Assembly: GCA_949361645.1 (NCBI GenBank)
Contig: OX442424.1
Span: 8,180,322 to 8,244,321 of the forward strand
Source: Spongilla lacustris
Lineage: Eukaryota > Porifera > Demospongiae > Spongillida > Spongillidae
Length of the DNA stretch: 64,000 nt
Direction: 5' to 3'
How positions within the stretch are numbered: position 1 is the stretch's first letter; each line of letters starts with the position of its first letter. Shown one piece after another: positions 46,797 through 60,200 of the stretch. The notes under the pieces are model-generated. The model searched no databases. It saw nothing but the letters and a program-made list of their open reading frames with translations, and was not told where the DNA came from. The translations under genes and the position numbers were made by a program.

Positions 46797-47376
46797 TAGA
46801 AAAAAAAATGCCTCGTATAGTGTGCTTCGATGCGAGATTCACAGCAGCATGGTTGCTTACATGCATGAATATGGAAATGACGTCACATCCGATCTACTAA
46901 CACAGCATTACCATCTTTTGCCTTTATATACGATACCGGGGTAGATGTGCGTGCATGCTAGTGAGATGGGGATTTTTATTTTTTATAAAAGCACGGAAAA
47001 TTATTTGCGTAATAAAATCTCTCGTAATCTGACCCCGCCCTCTCTCGAGACTCGTACGGATCCAAGTTGTCTAAAAGCTTTAGCTTATTATCTCTGCTTC
47101 TCTTGCATAGATGCAAAATAACCTTTCTCCTTGAGTTCGATGCCATTCACGTGTACAAGGTCCTTCAAGATGGTGAATGTTTACATAAATTATTGCTGCA
47201 AAGGGTTAACTTAATTAGTTCGTGTCAGACCCAAGCATCGCAGCTGTGATGCTTAGGTCTGGGCACGAGACCAGATAAAACGCTCGTGCTGTCAACACAG
47301 CGGCGACTAATGTGGGAATACCATCGATACCTTCCCACTGATAACATCAGGTCATTTTGTGCCACATGCAAGCGAT
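46797..47376. promoter_or_regulatory. Shared promoter region of divergent genes A and B
   Basis: 580 bases between the two start codons. A near-perfect hairpin lies at 47221-47267 (CAGACC-x-AAGCATC and its complement, 8-base loop). A TATA-like TTTATATACG is at about 46921. No other gene is seen. Co-expression of A and B is inferred from geometry. Confidence 0.45.
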
Positions 47377-50300
47377 ATGTCTAATATGGACGCAAGAATC
47401 TGGTTGATGCTTGCAACACTCTTTGCAGCAGTGTACTTTCTTTCAGCATCCAGCTCAGATGTAGTATGGTACGTGTCATCCAATGGGTCATCTAACGTCA
47501 CCACCTGTGGACGGACGGAGGTGGAGCCATGTGACAGCCTCCAGACTCTGCTGTCCTTAAATCCTGTGGACACATCACGCTGCTACCAACCTCAAAACGA
47601 CAGCGCCGCCGTTTCCACAACAGTGTACTTCCTCAGGGGGTCAAACGTAGTGTTGCCCATATGCCTGGGAAATTGGACCAACCTGAGTATTGTGGGACGA
47701 GAGGGCGCCATCATTGTAAGCACAAAATTCATCGGAGCGGTTGACTCGATCGTCGAGTTCAAGAGCTGTACAAACGTGAGCGTAGAAAACCTGACTTTCG
47801 AAGCCGGGCTGGCGTACGGCAAGTCGATTCTGACGTTCCTCCACACGACGCATCTGAGAATCAGCAGGTGCAGCGTCACGGGACTTGGTTCTGGCGAGGG
47901 CATCAGCTTGTTCGGCAGCTCGGGGGATATCGTAATTGATAGCACCCTCTTCTTAGGAGGAGTGAATCCATTAAATGTCTCGCATATTCCTGCGGTGACA
48001 GTAGCTCAGGGAGTGTCGTCCTTGTCGTCTAACCGCTTCCAGCTGTTGATTTCAAACTGCAGCTTTCAAGACATATCTGGTGTGGGGCAATATCAAGACA
48101 GCTATCAACAGTTATACCAAGAAGCAGCTGGCCTAAGGCTTAGGTTTGATGCAAACACAACTGGAAACGTTGTGACGGTTCAAAACAGCCTCTTCACTCG
48201 TCTTCGGAGCACAGCCTCTAACGTTGTCGGGGTGGACTTTGATACCTCTTCATCCGGGAACCTCGTGCAGTTTATTGGCTGTGAGTTCAGAGATAACACT
48301 GCCCGCTATGGTGGAGGGGTGTCTGCATACTTCTGGATCAATTCCAGCAACAATGCCCTCCTGGTACAGGGCTGTAACTTCACCAACAACACGGCAACCC
48401 TTGAAGGGGGTGGGGTTTTGGGGGTGTTCATCAGTGAAAAGGTAAACAACAGGTTGGAGATCCAGTCTTCCACTTTTATAGGGAACACGGCCGCATATGG
48501 ATCAGGTGTGTTCATCCTGAACAACCCAGCCTGGTATGACTACACAGGGGCCACTTACAACATAACACCAGCCCTGGTCTCTGTGAATATCTCCAACTGC
48601 ACCTTCATAAACAATGTGGCTCCTATCTGTGAAGGAATTGTGAGTGTGCTGAGAGTGTTGCTGTACATCAATGGCAGAAGGTATGTTTCATGCAGAGTAT
48701 CTAGCATGACTTGATGCTTCACAACAGTTTGTAGGCTATTCTAGTATGGTATGTACATAGTTTGTGTATTAGCAGCATAGGCCATTTACTCTTCCCCAGA
48801 CCATAACCATCACCTACTTAATCTATGACCATTCCCTCTTCTCCAGACCATACTTCTTAGTCCATAACCATTGACCATTCCCTCTTCCCCAGCGCATTCA
48901 CAGGGAACACAGGAAGTGGGGTTCTCCTTCGCTTGTCCTATGCCCACTTCAGTGATGTCATCACATTTGAAGGGAACATGGCTGAGAATGGAGCAGCCAT
49001 CCAGATACTAGACCAGAGCAGGGTCAGTTCTACTGGCGACCTGTTGCCACCTCACTGCACCTGTGCCTCACTTTCAGGTGGACCTTTCTAATATTGAAGT
49101 TGGGAACACATGGAACAATGCAGCCCTGATCAGTGGGGGGGCCATCTTTGCTGATGACAGTAGCTCCTCCATACCTGCCATAGAGTACACACACAAGGTG
49201 GCAGATGATGTTCCTGGTCCATGCTTCTTGCAGTTCGGGGATGAGTTCACAATTGTCAAGGTATGCTCTAAAGTTATGAGACAAATCAATAGTGAATTGT
49301 CAGCTAATTAGGATACTTTGCCAGGTATAGTTTTTACTCCCAAAGGCCTACATGTATTGTGATTTCAGGCCAATGCCTGCTGATAACTGTTTTCATAGAA
49401 CCAGTTACCATGGTTAGCATTTTGGCACCATAAAAAAAGCCTTGCACTTGCATTCTCAGCACTTATCATAATTATGATAGGAACCAATCTGAAGGTTTGC
49501 ACTTGAATCTCTCTCCTCACCAGCCTAGTGTCTCATTCAACTACAGTATATCATTTCCTCCTCCCCAGCCCAACATCTCCAGGTTCATCTTTGACAACAA
49601 CACAGCACTCTCTGGGGGACAGAGCATTCAGGCCTACAGCCTGCGTTCCTGCCTCCTCTACAACTTTGTACCTGCACAACTAAGCACCTTCTTCCCATTC
49701 GGTGGAGATGGCACTGTTCAGTATGGGAACACTCCAGTCCTGGGCACCACCTCCACAGGCCCTAGCTTTGTCTACTTCTATGGAGCCTCTACTAGATGCT
49801 ACAAGCCTGTTGGGAACATCACCTATCTGATGCCTAACTGCTCCAACCAGCTCCTGAACCAGACGTAAGAGTCCACCATAACCTATGGGGTGATGTTATC
49901 CTCCTCCCCATCCCCACCTTCAGGTTCTATCGTAATCCAAACCTCCAGTGTGGCATTCAGCAGTCTGCATCTGAGCCCAGAGCAGGGCCTGGAGTTGGCC
50001 TTGGACCCACCACAGACAGGCTATTCCTTCCCTGGTCTGGAATAGTGGGATCTTGGAATAGTGACACTATTTGGACACAGTGTCCTGAACCGGAACCAGC
50101 CCAACTGGTTCTGAGTCCAGCACCGGGAGAGATGTTTGATCTCACCATTCTGGTGGTAGATCAACTCTTGATGTATACTTCTGCAAATGCCTACCTGCAG
50201 GTAAGTTCCCTGATCAAGAAGTGCAAATCTGATCTACATGTTGCTAGGTGTCAAACACCACAACACCTTCTGCTGTACTCCTGCAGCTGAATGGCTTTCA

Positions 50301-53044
50301 ATACTCATACATAGACAGGTAAAAACATCTTGTGTCCCCTTCCTCTTCCCCCTCCTCTTCCCCCTCCTCTTCCCCTCCTCTTCCATCTCCTCTTCCCCTC
50401 CTCTTCCATCTCCTCTTCCCCCTCCTCTTCCCCCCTCCTCTTCCCCCCTCCTCTTCCCCCTCCTCTTCCCCTCCTCTTCCATCTCCTCTTCCCCCTCCTC
50501 TTCCCCCTCCTCTTCCCCTCCTCTTCCCCTCCTCATCCCCTCCTCTTCCATCTCCTCTTCCCCCTCCTCTTCCCCTCCTCTTCCCCCTCCTCATCCCCTC
50601 CTCTTCCATCTCCTCTTCCCCCTCCTCTTCCCCTCCTCTTCCCCCTCCTCTTCCTCCCTCCTCTTCCCCCCTCCTCTTCCCCTCCTCTTCCCCCCTCCTC
50701 TTCCCCTTTTCCCTCCCTAATGTAGTCACCCTGCACCCAGCTTTGGCTATATCAGGCCAGGATCTTTTTAAAAAAGGATTAAATCCACAATAAATTTTTC
50801 TCATTTGATGCTTACAGTGTGAAGTATAAATGATCTACCTTCTTTGATCTGTAGTTAAAAGATAACCACTTTGCCACAACAGGGTACTGTTCACACCCAA
50901 CCAGCCCCTTATAGGGCTGGCTCTGGTTGGACTACCTGGGACCAAGGGATGGCTCCATGTAGTGGTGGAGTCTCAGATAGAAGGTCAGAACATCGACCTC
51001 CTTCTCCCGTTCCAACTAGCCCAGTGTCCCTCTGGGTACTATGACCCTCCTGGAGCCTCTACTGTGGATGAGGTAATGATTAATCATATCCCTATTCTGC
51101 CTCCAGTTCAACTGGTAATTGTGTTCATGTGCTCAGACCTAAAGTTGGCCTTCTGTAGAGGTGTTAATAGTACTCCTCCCTCCTCCCATTGCCGCCATTT
51201 TGTTAGGTAAATAGTCTCATCGCAGACAGCTACAGTACAACTCAGAGAATACCAGATGGGCAGCCTCTGGCCTGCCAGTGCTTCTCCTCCTTGAGGGACA
51301 ACTTCAAATCTGTGGTGTTCAACTTCCCAGTTGAGTGCATACAAGGCTACACTGTGGAGCTCTCTGGTGCCCTATGGGCTGGCTTCCTTCCCACTGATAA
51401 CTCCTCCTCCTCCCTCCATCCACCAACTGTTGCCTGCCCTGCCATTCCAATTAATGCAACCCCATTCCAAGATATGCAAACTCGGCTCTTGCTGGCCCAG
51501 AAGCAATCTAACATGGACCCAGTAGATGTGGTATCTTACGCTAGTGGTATTGTTCCTGGGGGCGGGGCTCCAGTCACGTGCTTTGAAGGGTACACCGTTG
51601 AGGATATTATCAACTACAGGCCAAAAGGACTGTTTGCAGTGGAGTACTGTTTTTCAAGCTACTGTCAGGGCAACTCGCTGAGCACGTGGTACCTAGCCAG
51701 CGTGGAAGGCCCATGTGTGGAGAACAGAGAAGGTCCATTGTGTGGGTCCTGTAAGCCTGGATATGCACGGACCCTCTACTCAACGGTAAGTTGCAGCCTT
51801 GGCTGTGCTTGGTAGGTGCACCAATGAAGGAACTTTGTCTTCTTCTTTGCAGAGCTGCAGGGATTGCTCTAATGCACACATCTATGCTCCTATCCTTACC
51901 ACAGTCACCATTGGAGCTGTGATAGTGGTGCTGGCTGTGGTCTTCAATCTCGGCCTCTCACCAACGTTTGACTCTTTTCTCTTCTTCATTCAGGTATGCA
52001 GCAACCTCAAACCTGTACCAATTGCTTGTCACTCCAGTTTTGTTTAACCAACAGACCATACTGGTTGTAGTAGGCGGTCGCACTGGCTATACCAGCTTTC
52101 CAGTATTGCTGGCCTTCTTCAACCCAGACTTCACCTTCAACCAGTGCATCACTCCTACCCTGACAGCCTTAAACCGTCTCCTCCTCCAATACATCACCCC
52201 TCTCTACATCCTCTTCCTCCTCATGGTGGTACTGGCACTCACCTCAGTTAAAGGGCTCTCCAAGGTTCTGGGCAGACACTCCTTCTTGCAAGCCCTGTGG
52301 CTCCTCTTCATGATCTCATATTTCAACATAGCCAACACCACCTTTGCCATCATTCACTGCACACCTGTTGGACCTAGCAACGAGCTGGTCCTGGTAGAAG
52401 ATCCCTCTGTGGTGTGTTACGCGGGGACACACCTGGCATGGTCCATTGTAGCCATCATTGTGGCTATCATCTTTGTGGTCCCCTTACCTCTCTACGTCAT
52501 CATCCTCTACCGCATCCCTAGGTACAAGCCCATCACCGATGTTTACACTTCGGTCTACATGGACCAGAGGAGATGGTGGGTGTGCCTTGACCTGGGGAGG
52601 AGGCTCCTCCTTGTGTTGCTAGGAGTCTTTGTGCAGGACTCCACAGGTCGTAACTTTGCCCTTCTGATGGGACTCCTGGTCATCTTGCTGGTCCAAGTGA
52701 TGACCTGGCCGTACAAGAGCAAAGTGGACAACTGGTTTGCACTGTTTGTGACCTGGATGCTTCTCGTGATCACTTGTGTCACCCAACCCAACCTGTACCT
52801 TATCATGGACCCCAACAGATACACCAGCTGGGCCCTGACATCCATTGTGCTCCTTGTGGGAGTGGTCTTGCTTGTCGTGGAAACTCTGCTTGGCCGATTC
52901 TTTAAACTGACAGTGGATGATCTTCATGAGAGGTGCATCCTGCCATGTATGGCAAACGTGCGGTCGTATCTGGCACGAATGAACAGAAATGGGTCTGCAA
53001 CACCTCTCAGTGGAACCCCTGCTGCAAATTATTATTCTTTTTAG
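47377..53044 (+). CDS. Receptor-like gene B: beta-helix ectodomain, multipass membrane protein
   Basis: Ten exons in phase: 47377-48680, 48893-49022, 49078-49260, 49569-49864, 49924-50200, 50287-50318, 50883-51072, 51207-51785, 51853-51993, 52055-53044, giving about 1373 residues. Exons 2, 4, 5, 7, 8 and 9 have exactly the lengths seen in gene A (130, 296, 277, 190, 579, 141). A signal peptide (WLMLATLFAAVYFLSA) leads a head that is clearly diverged from A up to about GNVVTVQNSLF. After this the two are nearly identical. Exon 6 is only 32 bases and lacks the 14 residues present in A. The membrane region matches A, with the same DLGRRLLLVLLG and WPYKSKVDNW blocks. The tail is short, has no LREPLLD and ends NYYSF, which could be a YxxPhi sorting motif. 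Start is the first ATG after the in-frame GTG at 47359; a second Met at 47386 is equally possible. Confidence 0.85.
50335..50712. repeat. Pyrimidine-rich repeat in intron 6 of gene B
   Basis: About 380 bases built from CCTCTTCCCC and CCTCTTCCATCT units, purely C/T on one strand apart from the few A. Mirror symmetry could allow triplex DNA. It sits between the donor after the 32-base exon 6 and exon 7. Confidence 0.9.
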
Positions 53045-54262
53045 CAAATTGTTAAATGCACCATCACAATACAATGTACACCCCAAACCATGTGCGGATG
53101 AGTTCTCATATGGCTTTGTGATACATAAATCATCATTGGGGGGGGGGGGGGGGGGGGGGGGGAGGTTGTGAGTTATACTTAAAAGACGTTTTTAAATTGG
53201 ATTAACTTATATAGATCAAAAGTAATTAACAAAACAATGTGTGTTTATTATAAACTTGTTAAAGCTGCATAAACCAGTGAGCATGTGAAGATTTGTTTTT
53301 CAAGTTGCTTTTTAAACTGCTGTAGTTACGTTTTGTGCTCTATTTGATTGTTTATAAATTAACCACAAACAGTTAATTGTTGATAATTGTTGCTTAAATT
53401 AAGATTTAAAATTGATATTACCTTTAATGGTTACTAAAATCTCCGAATCAAGATTAATCTCCTAAATGGAAGTAGTTACTTGACACTTTTTAAAAATCAT
53501 GTATTGACATATTTTTAACTTGAAATAAATGGTCATTGTATCTGAATTTAATGGTTTGAATTTTTAACGAGGTATGTTGAAATTTGTTGGAGCTTTTTAA
53601 AATATATATATATTATATTTATTATGAGGCATTGCATATTTGATTTCAGTTAATTTTAAGCATAACTTGTAATATCCTACAATAGTGTCAGCATAACTTG
53701 TAATATCCTACAATAGTGTCAGCATAACTTGTAATATCCTACAATAGTGTCAGCATAACTTGTAATATCCTACAATAGTGTCAGCATAACTTGTAATATC
53801 CTACAATAGTGTCAGCATAACTTGTAATATCCTACAATAGTGTCAGCATAACTTGTAATATCCTACAATAGTGTCAGCATAACTTGTAATATCCTACAAT
53901 AGTGTCAGCATAACTCATATCAGAAAATGTTAGCATGCATGACTGCTGGATTTAATATAATTATAATTATATATATTATAATTATTATAGTAATAATATA
54001 TATATATATACGTTACACACGTTTTGATATCTGAGGTAACAGGCATTTTGGAGATTTTATATTACCCAAAGCCTTATAGGCAGAGTTAATTTGTTTGATT
54101 TTAATGATTTAATGATTTAACGATACATCAGCTTGTTATCACACATTAGTATAAGATTGAGAAACACCCTATATGTTGCTTACTATGACACATAAAAAAA
54201 GTGTTGCTAGAGATTTTCAAACGAACACCTACAAACTGTTACGAAATGCTACACATGAGGGT
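53045..54262. other. Tail-to-tail interval between genes B and C
   Basis: Very AT-rich, with a G run at 53138-53162, a 31-base minisatellite at 53673-53915 and a TA-rich tract near 53960-54010. No coding sequence. Confidence 0.6.
53673..53915. repeat. 31-base minisatellite
   Basis: About eight near-identical copies of a 31-base unit containing CATAACTTGTAATATCCTAC. Confidence 0.92.
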
Positions 54263-57200
54263 TCAGTCGCTATTAATACCATCAGCAAGAGACACAACGG
54301 TAGTCCGTACTAGAGGGGTCTGGCTACCACTGCGACTGGCTAATAGCTTGTGACCGGACGAGAGCTTTTCAGAACTCTTACTGAACAGGATACTGCCACC
54401 GGAGCGTTCAATGCCATCTGCATCCAGCAGTGGCTCACGGAGATGCCTATAACCTGTGGGAGCCTCCTCAGCTGGCTCACTCACGACCTCTTTTGCTTCA
54501 GCGTCTTCTATACCAAATGGTTTCTTCAGGAAGCAAGCAAGACGGTCTTTTATGAAGTTCTCAACGGTCTTGTTATATATGCGTCGAAGGACTGTTTCCA
54601 CCACTACCAGAACTGCTCCGATAAGAATTACAGAAGCAGTTAGAGTCCAGCTGGTGTATCTCCCAGGGTCCATGATGAGGTACAGGTTGGGTTGGGTGAC
54701 ACAAGTGATCACGAGAAGCATCCAGGTCACAAACAGTGCAAACCAGTTGTGAAAGCTGCTCTTGTATGGCCAGGTCATCACTTGGGCCAGCAAAATCACC
54801 AGGAGTCCCATCAGAAGGGCAAAGTTACGGTTCACAGCGTCCTGCACAAAGACTCCTAGCAACACAAGGAGGAGCCTCCTCCCCAGGTCAAGGCACACCC
54901 ACCATCTCCTCTGGTCTGTGTAGACCGAAGTGTAAACATCGGTGATGGGCTTGTACCTAGGGATGCGGTAGAGGATGATGACGTAGAGAGGTAAGGGGAC
55001 CACAAAGATGATAGCCACAATGATGGCTACAATGGACCATGCCAGGTGTGTCCCCGCGTAACACACCACAGAGGGATCTTCTACCAGGACCAGCTCGTTG
55101 CTAGGTCCAACAGCCCTACACTGAACTAATCTGAAGGTGGTGTTGGCTATGTTGAAATATGAGATCATGAAGAGGAGCCACAGGGCTTGCAAGAAGGAGT
55201 GTCTGCCCAGAACCTTGGAGAGCCCTTTAACTGAGGTGAGTGCCAGTACCAACATGAGGAGGGAGAGGATGTAGAGAGGGGTGATGTATTGGAGGAGGAG
55301 ACGGCTTAAGGTTGTCAGGGTAGGAGTGATGCACTGGTTGAAGGTGAAGTCTGGGTTGAAGAAGGCCAGTACTATTGGAAAGCTGGTATAACCAGTGCGA
55401 CCGGCTACTACAACCAGTATGGTCTGTTGGTAAGCACAAATGAAAAGCAATTGATACAGGTTTTAAAAAATAATGCATACCTGAATGAAGAAAAGAAAAG
55501 AATTGAACGTTGGTGAAAGTCTGAGATCAAACACCACACTCATAACCACTATCACAGCTCCAACAGTGACTGTGGTAAGGATGGGAGCATAGATACGTGC
55601 ATTTGAACAGTTCTGACAATTCTGCAAGAAAGAAGGTGTGTCTTTATTGCACATACCAAGCACAGCCAAGGTTGCAACTTACCGTTGAGTAGAGGGTCAG
55701 TGCATATCCAGGCTTACAGGACCCACACAATGGACCTTCTCTGTTCTCCACACACGGGCCTTCCACGCTGGCTAGGTACCACGTGCTCAGCGAGTTGCCC
55801 TGACAGTAGCTTGAAAAACAGTACTCCACTGCAAACGGTCCTTTTGGCCTGTAGTTGATAATGTCCCCAACAGTGTACCCTTCAAAGCACGTGACTGGAG
55901 CCCCGCCCCCAGGAACGACACTGTTATCGTACAATACCACATCTACTGGATCTGTATTTGGCTGCTTCTGGGCCAGCAAGAGCCGAGTTTGCCTATCCTG
56001 GAATGGGGTTGCATTAATTGGAATGGCAGGGCAGGCAACTGTTGGCGGACGGAGGGAGGAGGAGGAGTTATCAGTGGGAAGGAAGCCAGCCCATAGGGCA
56101 CCAGAGAGCTCCACAGTGTAGCCTTGTATGCACTCAACTGGGAAGTTGAACACCACAGATTTGAAGTTGTCCCTCAAGGAGGAGAAGCACTGGCAGGCCA
56201 GAGGCTGCCCATCTGGTATTCTCTGAGTTGTACTGTAGTTGTCTGCGATGAGACTATTTACCTAACAAAATGGCGGCAATGGGAGGAGGGAGGAGTACTA
56301 TTAACACCTCTACAGAAGGACAACTTTAGGTCTGGGCACATGAACACAATTACCAGTTGAACTGGGGGCAGAATAGGGATATGATTAATCATTACCTCAT
56401 CCACAGTAGAGGCTCCAGGAGGGTCATAGTACCCAGAGGGACACTGGGCTAGTTGGAACGGGATTTGGAGCACAATGTTCTGACCTTCTATCTGAGACTC
56501 CACCACTACATGGAGCCATCCCTTGGTCCCAGGTAGTCCAACCAGAGCCAGCCCTATGAGGGGCTGGTTGGGTGTGAATGACACCCTGCAGTAGGGAAAG
56601 GGTTAAAGAAGTTATCACCTACATCACTACCAATACTCCCACTGGATATAACAACTTAGTCAAGCACAGATATGCAGTAGTAATGTAAACATCCCTCTAG
56701 CGTACAGCTGCCTCTACACACACAGTGGACCTGAAGAGAATAGTTCTCTTTTCAGGTAAGGAGGGATTCCCCACACGCCTTGAGGTATAACAAGTTGTGA
56801 CATTATTGTGATCATATATACATAACTCATCCATCACCTTCCATCTTCCCCGCTTACCTCCCCCACCCCTCTTACCTCCCCCACCCCTCTTACCTCCCCC
56901 ACCCCTCTTACCTCCCCCACCCCTCTTACCTCCTACACCCCCTCCAAGGATGTTCCTCCCAGGCAAGGATACCAACCAGGGACATCCCCTCCCTTCCAGG
57001 GACATCCCCCTCCCCTCCAGGGACATCCCCCTCCCTTCCAGGGACATCCCCCTCCAGGGATATCCCCCTCCCCTCCAGGGACATCCCTCTCCCTTCCAGG
57101 GACATCCCCCTCCCTTCCAGGGACATCCCCCTCCCTTCCAGGGACATCCCCTTCCCTTCCAGGAACATGCCCCTCCCATCCAAAGATATCCCTCCCTTAC

Positions 57201-60200
57201 ACCACAAGTCATAAGAACAACAGATACTCACGTGTCCAGGTAAGAGTATTGAAAGCCACTTAACTGCAGGAGTGCAGTATAGGGTGTGGCAGAGATCACC
57301 TAAGGTGTGCATCAATTAGGGCTGCTCAGTAAACGCAATACAATGATGCACACACACAAGTATTTTAATTAATATTACTGCCACAAATTTTTTTTTTTTT
57401 CCCCCTGAAGCAGGGCATGTGGCTGTTCACATCAGAATGACTTGTTTTATGTACATAAATATAAACTCCATCATTTAATGATGGAGTTTATATTTATGTA
57501 CATAAAACAAGTCATTCCCAAATCCAGACTTCCTAGAGGCTCCTGAAGCCTTATTATAGAGTGAAGTTAGGTTAGTTTTTTTCCCCTCTCCATATCTTTT
57601 ATTATTTCATATCACAGCCATCCTCAAATTTTTTGGATGGTCAGGTTTCATCACAATCCCATATTTTTTTTGCTCTGAAAATTATAACCTTTAGCACACT
57701 AAATATTAACCTTTAGCACACTAAATATTAACCTTTAGCACACAAAATATTAACCTTTAGCACACTAAATATTAACACTCTCTCGGCAGCACGCTAATGG
57801 TACGAGGAGTGCTTGATTCCTGGCTAGTCACAACTCAAGAGGATGTAAACGCAAAGAGCCTACAAAACAAGAGGCAAGCTTTAACAAAATGTTGGGCCAT
57901 TGAAAAGGCTAACCATCCCTACCCACATTAGATATTATAGCTGCCACCTGTTGTTTTGTTGGCCATCCAGGAGGGTTCTTATCAAGCACTCCTCCTACGA
58001 TTTTAACATGCTGGCAAGGTGCTGAGAGATAAAGGTGTTATGTAATATCACACCAATCATATGCAGTTATCTTTAGCACTTACACAATGCTGGCAGAGTG
58101 GGAAAAAATTTTTATAAGCAAATTCCCCTCACTCTCTTCCCACAGCTTTGGGATCTACATAATGTGCCGAGCTCATTAAATGTACCCCAATGCTAAGTAC
58201 TGAATAGCAAATTGTGTTCTCACAGTTGGATATTCAGAAATGTCCATATAGTCTTACCTGCAGGTAGGCATTTGCAGAAGTATATATCAAGAGTTGATCT
58301 ACCACCAGAATGGTGAGATCAAACATCTCTCCCGGTGCTGGACTCAGGACCAGTTGGGCTGGTTCCGGTTCAGGACACTGTGTCCAAATAGTGTCACTAT
58401 TCCAAGATCCCACTATTCCAGACCAGGGAAGGAATAGCCTGTCTGTGGTGGGTCCAAGGCCAACTCCAAGCCCTGCTCTGGGCTCAGATGCAGACTGCTG
58501 AATGCCACACTGGAGGTTTGGATTACGATAGAACCTGAAGGTAGGGGTGGGGAGGAGGATAACATCACCCCATAGGTTATGGTGGACTCTTACGTCTGGT
58601 TCAGGAGCTGGTTGGAGCAGTTAGGCATCAGATAGGTGATGTTCCCAACAGGCTTGTAGCATCTAGTAGAGGCTCCATAGAAGTAGACAAAGCTAGGGCC
58701 TGTGGAGGTGGTGCCCAGGACTGGAGTGTTCACATACTGAACAGTGCCATTAACACCACCGAATGGGAAGAAGGTGCTTAGTTGTGCAGGTACAAAGTTG
58801 TAGAGGAGGCAGGAACGCAGGCTGTAGGCCTGAATGCTCTGTCCCCCAGAGAGTGCTGTGTTGTTGTCAAAGATGAACCTGGAGACGTTGGGCTGGGGAA
58901 GAGGAAATGGTATAAGGTACATGAATAAGACACTCTTAGGCACACACCACAGCATGACACTCTTAGGCACACATCACAACATGACACTCTTAGGCACACA
59001 GCACAACATGACACTCTTAGGCACACACCACAACATGACACTCTTAGGCATACAGCACAACATGACACTCTTAGGCACACAGCACAACATGACACTCTTA
59101 GGCACACAGCACAACATGACACTCTTAGGCATACAGCACAACATGACACTCTTAGGCACACAGCACAACATGACACTCTTAGGCACACAGCACAACATGA
59201 CACTCTTAGGCATACAGCACAACATGACACTCTTAGGCACACACCACAACATGACACTCTTAGGCATACAGCACAACATGACACTCTTAGGCACACAGCA
59301 CAACATGACACTCTTAGGCACACAGCACAACATGACACTCTTAGGCATACATCACAACATGACACTCTTAGGCACACATCACAACATGACACTCTTAGGC
59401 ATACATCACAACATGACACTCTTAGGCACACATCACAACATGACACTCTTAGGCACACAGCACAACATGACACTCTTAGGCATACATCACAACATGACAC
59501 TCTTAGGCACACATCACAACATGACACTCTTAGGCATACAGCACAACATGACACTCTTAGGCACACAGCACAACATGACACTCTTAGGCATACATCACAA
59601 CATGACACTCTTAGGCACACATCACAACATGACACTCTTAGGCACACAGCACAACATGACACTCTTACAACATGACACTCTTAGGCATACATCACAACAT
59701 GACACTCTTAGGCATACATCACAACATGACACTCTTAGGCACACATCACAACATGACACTCTTAGGCACACAGCACAACATGACACTCTTAGGCATACAT
59801 CACAACATGACACTCTTAGGCACACATCACAACATGACACTCCTAGGCATACAGCACAACATGACACTCTTAGGCACACAGCACAACATGACACTCTTAG
59901 GCATACATCACAACATGACACTCTTAGGCACACATCACAACATGACACTCTTAGGCATACATCACAACATGACACTCTTAGGCACACATCACAACATGAC
60001 ACTCTTAGGCACACAGCACAACATGACACTCTTAGGCATACATCACAACATGACACTCTTAGGCACACATCACAACATGACACTCTTAGGCATACAGCAC
60101 AACATGACACTCTTAGGCACACAGCACAACATGACATTCTTAGGCATACATCACAACATGACACTCTTAGGCACACACATCACAACATGACACTCTTAGG

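Noticed and set aside
50234..50804. Ser/Pro- and Glu/Gly-rich frames
   Set aside because: CT-rich repeat in intron 6 of gene B.
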